From Arthrobacter sp. N199823 (GTDB taxonomy: Bacteria > Actinomycetota > Actinomycetes > Actinomycetales > Micrococcaceae): a stretch of 64,000 bases of DNA. Below the pieces are notes generated by a model. The model ran no database searches and had not been told where the DNA came from. It worked only from the letters and a program-made list of their open reading frames with translations. The DNA is taken from the NCBI RefSeq assembly GCF_002929705.1, contig NZ_PJIN01000006.1, positions 124,001 to 188,000 on the forward strand, read 5' to 3'. Positions 1 through 7,551 of this stretch are shown here, one piece after another (position 1 is the stretch's first letter; the number at the start of each line of letters is the position of its first letter). The position numbers and the translations under genes are program-made.

Positions 1-876
1 GGTCTTCTGATCGGGAACCCAGCTGATGAACACCTGCGAGTCCAACTGGTTGGCCTTTTCGGCGGACCAAGGCATGAAGAACCCCTTGGCTTTCTTCTCC
101 GCTTCAACCACAACGGGCGCGAGCTCCATGCCGATACTGCTGAGGAACTTGGGGCGGTTGTCGCCGGAGAGGTAGACGTTCACGCCGTCGCTCTTGGCCG
201 GCTCCAGATTGCCGTAAATGAAGGTCTTGCCCTTGATGGAGGGGTACTTGGCGGCCTGCTCAGCAATGGTCTTTTCCGTGGCCGTGATGAGTTCCTTGGC
301 GGCGGCTGACTTGCCTAGCGCGGCACCAATCATGGTGGTGGAATCTTGCCACCCAGTGCCATAAGCGGCCTCCGGGAACGCAATGACCGGGGCGATTTTA
401 CTGAGCTTGTCGTAATCTTCCTGCGTCAGCCCCGAGTAGGCAGCCAGGATGACGTCCGGAGTAGTCTTTGCAATCTCGGTGAAGTTCACGCCGTCCACCT
501 CCGAGTACTGAACAGGGGCCTTGTCACTGCCCAGACCTGCGCCGGCCTTTTCCAAGGCGGCGTCCTTCCAAGGGGTGGAGCCCTGAGCGTTTCCGCCCCA
601 GTCGTTTTTGGGCATGCCCACCGGGATGACACCCAAGGCAATGGCAACGTCGTCATTGACCCAGGACACCGTGGCGACGCGCTGCGGGGCTTTTTCAATG
701 ACCGTTTCGCCGTAAATGTGCTTGATGGTGACCGGGAAGGTGTCCGTCGAGGCTTGCGTATTCTGTGCAACCGAACCGCCAGTGGCGCCGGTGGAGCAGC
801 CCGCAAGGCCAACTCCCAGTGCTGCAACGGAAGCAAAAAGGCCCAATTTCAGACCCTGACGACGTGAAAATTCCAA
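1..876 (-). CDS. Iron-siderophore ABC transporter substrate-binding lipoprotein (3' end cut)
   Basis: Reading from a TTG at 876, preceded by AGGAAC, 292 codons run off the left edge, so the C-terminus is missing. The N-terminus has a twin-arginine-like SRRQGLKLG stretch, a hydrophobic segment and a lipobox (LAGC, Cys27), which indicates an exported lipoprotein. The mature part resembles FecB/FepB-type periplasmic binding proteins: an IKHIYGE opening strand, then APQRVATVSW, and later TPDVILAAYSGLT. Such proteins deliver ferric siderophores to a membrane ABC permease; no permease is visible here. An iron-box-like site lies just upstream (917-935), which fits iron-repressed expression. The start is inferred from the RBS and signal peptide; no ATG fits. 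Confidence 0.85.
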   Translation of the reverse strand, partial: MEFSRRQGLKLGLFASVAALGVGLAGCSTGATGGSVAQNTQASTDTFPVTIKHIYGETVIEKAPQRVATVSWVNDDVAIALGVIPVGMPKNDWGGNAQGSTPWKDAALEKAGAGLGSDKAPVQYSEVDGVNFTEIAKTTPDVILAAYSGLTQEDYDKLSKIAPVIAFPEAAYGTGWQDSTTMIGAALGKSAAAKELITATEKTIAEQAAKYPSIKGKTFIYGNLEPAKSDGVNVYLSGDNRPKFLSSIGMELAPVVVEAEKKAKGFFMPWSAEKANQLDSQVFISWVPDQKT

Positions 877-916
877 TGTAGTTCCTAACGGTGACCCCAG
901 CGAACACTCGCCCCAG

Positions 917-935
917 TTAGGCAAGCCTTAGCTAC
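917..935. promoter_or_regulatory. Candidate DtxR/IdeR iron box
   Basis: The 19-mer TTAGGCAAGCCTTAGCTAC matches the actinobacterial iron-box consensus (TWAGGTTAGSCTWACCTWA) at most positions. It sits about 40 bases upstream of the siderophore-binding protein start, where a repressor would block transcription. The match is imperfect; regulation is inferred. Confidence 0.5.
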
Positions 936-1086
936 ATTACGGCATTAAGGGCTCATTAGGGAACGTTTTGCTGCCCTATTTGACGCTCGGGCCAGCATTC
1001 CTAGGCAATGGCTCCCAAAAAATCGGGAAATTCACAGCTAGAATGTGGCCAGCATCACTTTTGGCAGCAAGGGCATCTTGGGCAAC

Positions 1087-1581
1087 TTAGGGCTGAGCCG
1101 GTGGGCGGAGCGTCCAGTGACGCTCATCCAAACCCTGGACCAACTTTCGCCCCACGCGCGCCAAGTCAGCCACATCCTTGTTATCCAGCTGATCAAAAAT
1201 GAGCCCCCGCACCGACTCCACGTGCTCAGGCGCCAGGCCCTGGATTAACTTCATACCATCCGAGGTAATGGCAGTCTGCGTCACGCGCGCATCGTCGGCA
1301 TGGACCGAACGCTCCACAAGTCCGCGGGCCTGCAGCTTCTTTGCAACATGAGAAAGTCGCGAGAGTGAGGCACTGGTTCGGGCGGCCAGCTCACTCATCG
1401 GCAAGATGCCACTCTCCGCCTCGGACAGCATGGCAAGCACATTGTATTCAAAGAGGGACAACTTGGCAGCTTGCTGGAGCGGCGCTTCAAGAGATCCCGG
1501 CAGCAAAGTCGTGATGGCCAGCAGCGCCAACCATGCGGCCCGTTCTTCGTCATTTAGCCAGCGTGGCTCCAAGTCAGTCAT
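1087..1581 (-). CDS. MarR-family transcriptional regulator
   Basis: This 164-residue protein has the MarR winged-helix layout: a helical N-terminus, LSLFEYNVLAMLSE (about residues 41-54), the recognition region LAARTSASLSRLSHVAKKL (65-83), a wing around residues 92-106 with the typical D-D-x-R (HADDARV), and a C-terminal dimerisation helix. MarR proteins act as ligand-responsive dimeric repressors. It is divergent from the NADP-binding oxidoreductase at 1720, and inverted repeats flank that gene's promoter (1629-1685), so it probably controls its neighbour and perhaps itself. The inducing ligand cannot be read from sequence. Confidence 0.88.
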   Translation of the reverse strand: MTDLEPRWLNDEERAAWLALLAITTLLPGSLEAPLQQAAKLSLFEYNVLAMLSEAESGILPMSELAARTSASLSRLSHVAKKLQARGLVERSVHADDARVTQTAITSDGMKLIQGLAPEHVESVRGLIFDQLDNKDVADLARVGRKLVQGLDERHWTLRPPAQP

Positions 1582-1628
1582 GGCGCCATCTTTTCATGAA
1601 TTCCAGCGAAACCGAGGGACTCTCATGT

Positions 1629-1685
1629 TTTTACTTGACACTTCAATCAAATGGGCTTAGACTTTAGTTGTAGCTTCAAGTAAAA
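1629..1685 (+). promoter_or_regulatory. Promoter flanked by a MarR-type inverted repeat
   Basis: A promoter is visible as TTGACA (1635-1640), 17 bases, then TAGACT (1658-1663). It is bracketed by perfect 10-base inverted repeats, TTTTACTTGA (1629-1638) and TCAAGTAAAA (1676-1685). The left arm overlaps the -35 box. This layout suits repression of the oxidoreductase gene by the divergent MarR protein. Confidence 0.6.
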
Positions 1686-1719
1686 GACTTCCAGCCATTC
1701 ATTAGAAAGCAGGACCATC

Positions 1720-2367
1720 ATGAACACCATCACCATCATCGGTACCGGAAACATGGCACGCGGCATCGCAACCCGTGCACTTGCGGCTGGACGCAGCGTT
1801 GAACTTCTCAATCGCGACGCCGATAAGGCAGCCGCAGTGGCCGCAGAACTCAGCACTGCAGCGTCCGGCACCGTCACCTCGGGCACCGTAGGCCAGGCTC
1901 CCGCCGGCGACATCGTTGTCTTGGCTTTGCCGTTCGATGCCGCCAAGGAGGTTGTAGCCTCCTATGGCGCAGCCCTCGCCGGCAAGACCGTTGTTGACAT
2001 CACCAATCCCGTGAACTTCGAGACCTTCGATTCCCTGGTTGTTGCTCCCGGCACCTCCGCCGCTGAGGAAATTGCAGCACTGACGCCCGGCAATGTAGTC
2101 AAGGCCTTCAACACCACTTTTGCTGGCGCCTTGGTTGCTGGTGAGACTCAGGGCCAGATCCTCGATGGCTTCATTGCTGGCGACAACGCCGATGCAACCG
2201 CAGCCGTAGCCTCACTCATGACCGACGGCGGCATGCGCCCCCTCGTGGTGGGTGCACTCAAGCGCTCCCGTGAACTGGAAGGCTTCCAGTTCTTGGTCAT
2301 GACCCTCCAGGCAAACCCCGCCTTCGAGACATTCAACTGGAACACCGGCCTGAAGATCGTCGGCTAG
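1720..2367 (+). CDS. NADPH-dependent F420 reductase-like / NAD(P)-binding oxidoreductase
   Basis: The 215-residue protein begins with a Rossmann dinucleotide-binding loop, GTGNMARG (residues 8-15), followed by beta strands VELLNRD and IVVLALPFD, and the ITNPVNF and KAFNTTFA segments typical of the F420-dependent NADP oxidoreductase fold (F420_oxidored family). Members reduce F420 or act as NADP-linked oxidoreductases; many single-domain members in bacteria have unknown substrates. Its RBS is AGGA, 8 bases before ATG. It is controlled from the promoter at 1635-1663, probably by the divergent MarR regulator, so a role in a stress or xenobiotic response is likely but unproven. Confidence 0.82.
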   Translation: MNTITIIGTGNMARGIATRALAAGRSVELLNRDADKAAAVAAELSTAASGTVTSGTVGQAPAGDIVVLALPFDAAKEVVASYGAALAGKTVVDITNPVNFETFDSLVVAPGTSAAEEIAALTPGNVVKAFNTTFAGALVAGETQGQILDGFIAGDNADATAAVASLMTDGGMRPLVVGALKRSRELEGFQFLVMTLQANPAFETFNWNTGLKIVG

Positions 2368-2380
2368 TCCCCAACTCCTC

Positions 2381-2414
2381 CCGCTGTGTGGATCGCAAGC
2401 GATCCACACAGCGG
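2381..2414. terminator. Perfect 16-bp inverted repeat after the oxidoreductase gene
   Basis: CCGCTGTGTGGATCGC (2381-2396) and its exact reverse complement (2399-2414) are separated by AA. It starts 13 bases after the stop codon. There is no T-run, so it may be a weak or factor-assisted terminator or an mRNA 3'-end stabiliser. Confidence 0.5.
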
Positions 2415-2546
2415 GCCCCTCGGAGTTGTGGGCCCAAATTCGCACTTCCGGATGCGCGGACAGCCACTGGCGCGATTTCCCGGGAACCTGGCGAGCGTGG
2501 GCCCACCCATGTCCTCCCACAAGAAGCGTGGGCCCATTCCGACTCC

Positions 2547-2599
2547 AAAAGCGTGATCTGTCAAATTTAGATTGACAGATCACGCTTTTTTGTTAGAGT
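2547..2599 (+). promoter_or_regulatory. 43-bp palindrome combining terminator and promoter
   Basis: AAAAGCGTGATCTGTCAA (2547-2564) and its exact complement (2572-2589) flank a 7-base loop, and a run of six Ts (2586-2591) follows, as in an intrinsic terminator. The right arm also carries TTGACA (2572-2577), which with TAGAGT (2594-2599) after 16 bases makes a promoter. The ATG at 2606 lies 6 bases past the -10, so the transcript is probably leaderless. The palindrome could also be the operator for the HTH protein it precedes. Confidence 0.65.
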
Positions 2600-2605
2600 C
2601 GATTC

Positions 2606-3307
2606 ATGACTGAAGCTGAGCTCGACCCGCTGGCTAAGCTCTTGAAGCTCGCTAATCAAGCGAGCAGTCAAGCAATCCGCACGGACGCCGATCGGAGCGC
2701 TACACATGATTCTGGGCAGGCCTCTGGGCATGAAACGGCCGGCATTGAACTCGCTCTTGAAATTGAGCAAGCCGCCGCCCGTCATCTGCGCAACTCTGTC
2801 GAGACAGCCCGAGTACGCGGGGCTTCATGGCAACAGATCGGAGACGCTTTTGGCGTATCGAGGCAGGCAGTCTACAAGCGGTTTGGCGCACCGGAAACTC
2901 ACGATTCAAGGGGAGAAATTATGAACAAACCGATCGTAGATCTGCAGGCACGCACGGAGGCTGTGTTCCAGATGCTCAGTGAGGACAATTATGCAGGGGT
3001 CAAAGAACTCATGACCTTTAGTTGCTCCAGAGTGCTCACCAAGAAGAAGGTCACCGCAGTGTGGAACCAGGTGGTTGCTGCCACGGGGCCCTTGACCTCA
3101 TGCACCGATACCGTGACACAAACCTCCGATGGCCGGAACGTCATCTTGCAGCAGATCAACCAACTGCTTTCCGGCGGTCTGGTGGGGCAGACAATGCTCA
3201 ATCATGAGGCCGGAGACTGGCTGGGCCGGGTCGCTTACAACGGCTCCGGCAAGATCACCGGCATGCTCATTGTCTCTCCGCTCGAAAAGCACAATCTCCC
3301 GTTCTAA
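2606..3307 (+). CDS. HTH domain plus DUF3887-like protein with a likely internal start
   Basis: The 233-residue protein has two parts. Residues about 45-95 are helical and contain an HTH ending in GASWQQIGDAFGVSRQAVYK, common at the ends of small actinobacterial regulators. Residues about 108-233 resemble DUF3887 (a short helical start, then a strand-rich NTF2-like half). At codon 106 an ATG (2921) follows AAGGGGAG with a 5-base gap, one of the best Shine-Dalgarno sites in the window, so the second domain may also be made alone (128 residues). The upstream start appears leaderless. No enzyme motif is visible; the function is unknown. The palindromic promoter suggests self-regulation. Confidence 0.75.
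   Translation: MTEAELDPLAKLLKLANQASSQAIRTDADRSATHDSGQASGHETAGIELALEIEQAAARHLRNSVETARVRGASWQQIGDAFGVSRQAVYKRFGAPETHDSRGEIMNKPIVDLQARTEAVFQMLSEDNYAGVKELMTFSCSRVLTKKKVTAVWNQVVAATGPLTSCTDTVTQTSDGRNVILQQINQLLSGGLVGQTMLNHEAGDWLGRVAYNGSGKITGMLIVSPLEKHNLPF
2908..2923 (+). promoter_or_regulatory. Strong internal Shine-Dalgarno and ATG inside the HTH-DUF3887 gene
   Basis: AAGGGGAG (2908-2915), then 5 bases, then ATG (2921-2923) in the same frame as the longer gene. It falls at the junction of the DNA-binding and DUF3887-like parts. This position suggests a second product starting at codon 106. Confidence 0.55.
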
Positions 3308-3338
3308 ATCACAGCCTCACAAGCACAGGAGTCACTCC

Positions 3339-3422
3339 ATGGACAGCCCAGCAATGATTATGCTCGGTGCCATCATCGTCATAGGCCTAACCGGCGTGGG
3401 CGCGTTCACCAAGCGTCGCTAA
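3339..3422 (+). CDS. 27-residue single-pass membrane peptide
   Basis: The ATG at 3339 follows AGGAG with a 7-base gap. It opens a 27-codon frame: a short polar start (MDSPA), a hydrophobic stretch of about 17 residues (MIMLGAIIVIGLTGVGA) and a basic tail FTKRR. It begins 31 bases after the stop of the HTH-DUF3887 gene and is probably co-transcribed. The layout predicts a small one-helix membrane peptide with a basic cytoplasmic end. I do not recognise a family; regulator of a membrane enzyme, stress peptide or toxin-like peptide are all possible. Confidence 0.55.
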   Translation: MDSPAMIMLGAIIVIGLTGVGAFTKRR

Positions 3423-3567
3423 ATTACTCAGCAACTTCACCTGGCCCACCCCGCGTAAAAACCGGGTGGCGGAGCCGGATTTTCCGTAGGCGACGTAAAG
3501 GAGAACTAAAGGCCGCCTGCGGCCGTAGTTCGGATAGTCGCCGAGGAAATTCCGGTTCCGCCGGCAG

Positions 3568-3628
3568 CAGGGCCCACGAGCGCGAGGGACCCTCTGCGAG
3601 CTAGCGAGCAGTGGGAGCGCTTGGGGAC
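3568..3628. repeat. Dispersed GC-rich repeat, copy A
   Basis: This segment has the pattern GGGCCCACGAG, CGCGAGGGACCC, TGCGAGC, GCGAGCA, TGGGAGCGC, TTGGGGA. It matches copies near 27.7-27.8 kb (two) and 38.9 kb. It abuts the stop codon of the following minus-strand gene. Short inverted segments inside may form RNA hairpins. Confidence 0.65.
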
Positions 3629-4632
3629 TACGCGTCCACCGGACGTGTGGGGGCGCTTCCGTTTCCGAAAGGTGAGCCACCGAGTGACTCGCGGCCGTGC
3701 GCCGTCGTCCATCCTGAGGTATCCGGGCCAAGCGGAACAATCTGAGTGGGATTCAGGTCGGTATGGACAATGTAGTAATGCGCCTTGATTTGCTCGAAGT
3801 TCACTGTGTCGCCGAATCCGGGCGTCTGGAACAGATCGCGCGCGTAGGCCCACAGGACGGGCATCTCGATGAGCTTGTTCCGGTTGCACTTGAAGTGCCC
3901 GTGGTAGACGGCGTCGAAGCGAACCAGGGTGGTGAAGAGGCGGACATCGGCCTCGGTAATGGAGTCTCCCATGAGGTACCGCTGCTTAGCCAGGCGTTCC
4001 TCGAGCCAGTCCAGTGCGATGAACAGGCGCTCATAGGCGGCGTCGTAGGATTCCTGACTGCCGGCAAAACCACAGCGGTACACACCGTTGTTCACCTCAG
4101 TGAAAATGCGCTTGTTGACCACGGCCATTTCTTCACGGAGAGCTTCCGGGTACAAATCCGGGGCGCCGTCGCGGTGGAATTGCGTCCACTCCGTGGAGAA
4201 ATCGAGCGTGATCTGCGGGAAGTTATTGGTCACGACGGCGCCGGTGGGCACATCCACCATGGCCGGAACCGTAATGCCTCGCGGGTAGTTAGGGGTGCGC
4301 TTGAAGTAAGCCTCCTGCAGACGTTCAATGCCCAGGACCGGGTCAACGCCGCCCTCATCCAGGTCGAAGGTCCAGGAGCGGACATCGTGAGTGGGGCCGG
4401 TGACGCCAATCGAGATGGCGTCTTCTAGGCCCAGCAGCCGCCGGACAATGGTGGAGCGGTGCGCCCACGGGCAGGCCCTGGAAACCACCAGGCGGTAGCG
4501 GCCAGCCTCCACGGGGTAGCCGTCCTCGCCACCGCGCGTAATACGGGTTTCAATGTAGTTCGTGTCCCGCGTGTACTCCGCCCCGGTGATGTAGGCGCCC
4601 TTGGTGCTGAATTCCGAATTCAAAGTGTCCAT
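3628..4632 (-). CDS. Glutathionyl-hydroquinone reductase-like GST (ECM4/YqjG family)
   Basis: The 334-residue protein carries the Xi-class GST hallmark CPWAHR with the catalytic Cys54, a thioredoxin-fold N-terminal half including TVPAMVD and the NNFPQI segment, and an all-helical C-terminal half with YLMGDSITEADVRLF. The length is normal for the family. These enzymes reduce glutathionyl-hydroquinones; actinobacteria use mycothiol, so mycothiol conjugates are the likelier substrates here (inference). The start is probably leaderless: TAGGCT ends 6 bases before the ATG. The dispersed repeat copy A abuts its stop codon. Confidence 0.88.
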   Translation of the reverse strand: MDTLNSEFSTKGAYITGAEYTRDTNYIETRITRGGEDGYPVEAGRYRLVVSRACPWAHRSTIVRRLLGLEDAISIGVTGPTHDVRSWTFDLDEGGVDPVLGIERLQEAYFKRTPNYPRGITVPAMVDVPTGAVVTNNFPQITLDFSTEWTQFHRDGAPDLYPEALREEMAVVNKRIFTEVNNGVYRCGFAGSQESYDAAYERLFIALDWLEERLAKQRYLMGDSITEADVRLFTTLVRFDAVYHGHFKCNRNKLIEMPVLWAYARDLFQTPGFGDTVNFEQIKAHYYIVHTDLNPTQIVPLGPDTSGWTTAHGRESLGGSPFGNGSAPTRPVDA

Positions 4633-4754
4633 AGGGTTAGCCTAAGACACGACACACCGGTGCTGCGCTTTACGTGACAAATACACCTTGCATATGATCA
4701 ACAGGCACCAGGTGAACGATTCACAAGAACGCCACCAACAGTGAGGATCCACTC

Positions 4755-6044
4755 ATGACGGACCAAAAGCTTACCGTCACACGCCAGGACAGTAGCCGTT
4801 CTGACCGCCAAACGGCTGGCCAGGTTGGCAACGCCATGGTCGAGTTCCAAAGTGTCAGCAAGGTTTTTCAAACCGGCCAAGCAGCCGTTGAAAACCTCAA
4901 TCTCAGCATTGAGCGTGGCAAGATCACAGTCTTCGTTGGCCCCTCGGGCTGTGGAAAAACCACGTCTCTTCGCATGATCAACCGCATGGTGGAACCCACC
5001 GCCGGCACCATCACAGTGGACGGGCGTGACGTGAGCACTCTCCCCGCCCACCAGCTCCGCCGCTCCATGGGCTACGTCATGCAGCAAGCCGGGCTGCTCC
5101 CGCACCGGACCGTGATCGAGAACATTGCCACCGTGCTGCGCCTGAACAAAGTGCCCCGCACGCAGGCCAAGAAGCGTTCCCTCGAGCTGCTCGCCACCGT
5201 CGGCCTGCCTGCCTCCATGGCCGATCGCTACCCCAATCAGCTCTCTGGCGGACAGCAGCAGCGCGTGGGAGTTGCCCGCGCCCTGGCCGCCGACCCGCCC
5301 GTTTTGCTCATGGATGAGCCCTTCTCCGCCGTGGATCCAGTGGTCCGTGCCGAGCTCCAGCAGGAGTTGTTGAGGCTGCAGCGCGAGCTGGCCAAAACCA
5401 TCATTTTTGTCACCCACGACATCGACGAGGCCACCATCCTTGGGGACCGTGTGGCCGTTTTTGCCAGCGGCGGGCGCGTTGCCCAATACGCTCCCCCTGA
5501 AGAAATTCTCCGCGCCCCCGTTGACGACTTCGTGGCCAACTTCGTGGGCCGCGACCGCGGTTTCCGGCGCCTTTCCTTCAGCGATGGCGCATCCGTGCCC
5601 ATCCATGCGGCCCCTGTGGTGCGCTTGGACGCACACCCCCAGCCGCTCTCCCCTTCACTCCCCCCAGCGGACGACGCCGTTGCTGCCGCCCCCTCCACCG
5701 GAACCGGCACCATCGCTGGCAACACTGGGGCAACGTGGGCGTTAGCTGTGGACGCCGACAATCGGCCGCTGGGCTGGCTCGCCCCTGATACCCAACGACA
5801 CCTGGACGCCAACCCTCCCAGCAGCACTCCCCAAAGCTCAGGCAATGCAGCTGACCAGCCACAGTTGATCCCCGGCGGTTCCTTATTCCACGCCGGTGAT
5901 CCGTTGCGCAATGCTTTGGACGCGGCGTTATCCTCGCCGTCCGGGCTGGGAGTTGCCGTGGACAATGAGGGGCGCGTGACCGGCGTCGTCCATGCCCAAG
6001 AGGTCCTAGCGGCCATCGAGTCCACTCGCGAAAGCCGCAGCTAA
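4755..6044 (+). CDS. opuCA: Glycine betaine/choline-type ABC transporter ATPase with CBS region
   Basis: This 429-residue protein is the energy-coupling ATPase of an osmoprotectant importer. Walker A GPSGCGKTT is at 62-70, the Q-loop VMQQAGLLPH near 108-117, the signature LSGGQQQR at 163-170 and Walker B LLMDEP at 184-189, followed by the H-loop VTHD. The C-terminal 150 residues contain a CBS-like region after a proline/alanine-rich linker; in OpuCA such domains sense ionic strength or nucleotides. GAGG lies 8 bases before the ATG; a possible -10 TATGAT is at 4693-4698. Its stop overlaps the next start by one base (TAATG). It is the first gene of a four-gene transporter operon. The gene symbol is by family resemblance. 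Confidence 0.88.
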   Translation: MTDQKLTVTRQDSSRSDRQTAGQVGNAMVEFQSVSKVFQTGQAAVENLNLSIERGKITVFVGPSGCGKTTSLRMINRMVEPTAGTITVDGRDVSTLPAHQLRRSMGYVMQQAGLLPHRTVIENIATVLRLNKVPRTQAKKRSLELLATVGLPASMADRYPNQLSGGQQQRVGVARALAADPPVLLMDEPFSAVDPVVRAELQQELLRLQRELAKTIIFVTHDIDEATILGDRVAVFASGGRVAQYAPPEEILRAPVDDFVANFVGRDRGFRRLSFSDGASVPIHAAPVVRLDAHPQPLSPSLPPADDAVAAAPSTGTGTIAGNTGATWALAVDADNRPLGWLAPDTQRHLDANPPSSTPQSSGNAADQPQLIPGGSLFHAGDPLRNALDAALSSPSGLGVAVDNEGRVTGVVHAQEVLAAIESTRESRS

Positions 6045-6736
6045 TGCAGTGGTTTCTGGCCAATTTGCCTCAGGTACTCAACCTCGCCGGTTACCACTTG
6101 ATTCAGGCGATAGTGCCGCTGGTGCTCGGCGTCATCGTCGCGGTCCCCTTGGCGCAGCTCGCCCGTGTCAACAAGGTGGCCAGCGGCATCATTTTGTCTG
6201 TCGGATCATTGCTGTACACGGTGCCGTCACTGGCCCTCTTTGTCATTCTTCCGAGCATCCTGGGCACCAGAATCCTGGACTTCACGAACATCATTGTGGC
6301 GCTGACCATCTACGCCGTGGCGCTGCTGGTCCGCTCCACCCTTGATGCCCTGAACTCGGTCGATGACACCCTGCGGCAGGCGGCCACAGCCATGGGATAC
6401 CGTCCTGTGCAGCGCTTCCTCAGCGTTGATCTTCCCTTGTCCATCCCGGTTCTCTTTGCCGGGTTGCGCGTCATCTCGGTCAGCAATATCTCACTGGTGA
6501 GCGTGGGGTCACTGCTCGGCATCCCCAGCCTGGGTTTCCTCTTCACCGACGGGCTGCAACGAAACTTCCCAACAGAGATTGTGGTGGGCATTGTGGGTAC
6601 CTTGGTACTGGCGCTACTCATGGATGTGGTGTTGGTGCTTCTGCAAAAACTGTTGACGCCCTGGCTTAGGAGTACTAAGTCCACTCGCGGCGCGTCAAGC
6701 ACTTCAAGCACGAGGACGACGGCGGTGACGGCATGA
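6044..6736 (+). CDS. opuCB: Osmoprotectant ABC transporter permease
   Basis: The 230-residue protein has about five to six hydrophobic segments and a BPD_transp_1 domain with the cytoplasmic coupling loop around AATAMGYRPVQRF. It matches the short permeases of OpuC/OsmU-type betaine-choline importers. It overlaps the ATPase gene by one base and the next permease by four (ATGA), so the operon is translationally coupled. The C-terminal tail is Ser/Thr-rich and polar. It would form the membrane channel as a heterodimer with the next gene product. Confidence 0.88.
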   Translation: MQWFLANLPQVLNLAGYHLIQAIVPLVLGVIVAVPLAQLARVNKVASGIILSVGSLLYTVPSLALFVILPSILGTRILDFTNIIVALTIYAVALLVRSTLDALNSVDDTLRQAATAMGYRPVQRFLSVDLPLSIPVLFAGLRVISVSNISLVSVGSLLGIPSLGFLFTDGLQRNFPTEIVVGIVGTLVLALLMDVVLVLLQKLLTPWLRSTKSTRGASSTSSTRTTAVTA

Positions 6737-7512
6737 GCCTTTCCGTAGCGTTCCTGCCAAGCACCAGCTATACCACCAAGGACCCCTTTAGCCAAGGCTG
6801 GCAGTGGCTCACCGACCCGACAAATTGGCAGGGTCCCATGGGGGTTCCCGTCCGTGTGGTGGAACATTTGGGTTACTCCGGGCTAACCCTGCTGATCTCC
6901 GTGGCCATCGCGGTGCCCATCGGACTGTACGTTGGGCACACGGGCCGGGGACGCGGCGTCGTGGTTTCTCTGGCAGGCATGCTGCGCGCACTGCCAACCT
7001 TGGGCATCATGACGCTGTTTGCGTTGCTTGCCACCTCTTCGCTGTCCCTCATGCCGGCTATTTGGTCCCTGGTGCTCCTGGCGGTGCCACCCATTTTGAC
7101 GGGAACGTATGCCGGGATTGCCGCCGTCGACCGCCAAATTGTTGACGCTGCACGCAGCATGGGCATGACGGAGCGGCAAATCCTCTTCGGCGTGGAAGTG
7201 CCTAACGGGCTCGCGGTCATGCTGGGCGGGCTCCGGTCGGCCGTGCTGCAGGTCATCTCAACCGTCGCCGTGGTGGCGTTTATCAGCCTTGGCGGGCTGG
7301 GCCGCTACATTATTGACGGTCTTGCAGTGCAGGATTACGGTCAAGTGTTAGGCGGAGCCGTGGTGATCGCGGTCCTCGCTATCGCAATTGACGGCGTGCT
7401 GGCCCTGCTGCAGCGCGCCGCGGTTTCACCAGGCTTGCAGACGGCCAAAGCGGCCCCGTCCATCGAGGCGTCCCCAGAGAAAAACACCTCTGCTGTACCA
7501 ACAATTTCCTAA
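6733..7512 (+). CDS. opuCD: Osmoprotectant ABC transporter permease
   Basis: This 259-residue protein is the second permease. The coupling loop AARSMGMTERQILFGVEVP (about residues 138-156) is close to that of its partner. There are about six hydrophobic helices after a roughly 45-residue extracytoplasmic or interfacial N-terminal part. The start overlaps the previous stop (ATGA). The tail after the last helix is polar. The two permeases and the preceding ATPase make a complete importer core; the binding protein follows 39 bases downstream. Confidence 0.88.
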   Translation: MSLSVAFLPSTSYTTKDPFSQGWQWLTDPTNWQGPMGVPVRVVEHLGYSGLTLLISVAIAVPIGLYVGHTGRGRGVVVSLAGMLRALPTLGIMTLFALLATSSLSLMPAIWSLVLLAVPPILTGTYAGIAAVDRQIVDAARSMGMTERQILFGVEVPNGLAVMLGGLRSAVLQVISTVAVVAFISLGGLGRYIIDGLAVQDYGQVLGGAVVIAVLAIAIDGVLALLQRAAVSPGLQTAKAAPSIEASPEKNTSAVPTIS

Positions 7513-7551
7513 AAGATGTCTAGAGATTCCCCGAGTTATAGGAGAAACACC

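Noticed and set aside
2212-2583. Minus-strand frame crossing the end of the oxidoreductase gene and the palindromes
   Set aside because: It runs through a perfect hairpin and a promoter; the opposite strand has real genes.
4632-4650. Iron-box-like sequence at the start of the GST gene
   Set aside because: It matches 14 of 19 positions but is mostly explained by the -10 TAGGCT and start region, and the gene has no iron role.
4698-6025. Long minus-strand open frames (up to 312 codons) opposite the OpuCA ATPase gene
   Set aside because: The plus strand has clear Walker motifs; the antisense frames are Arg/Gly/Ser-rich shadows of high-GC codons without RBS or domains.
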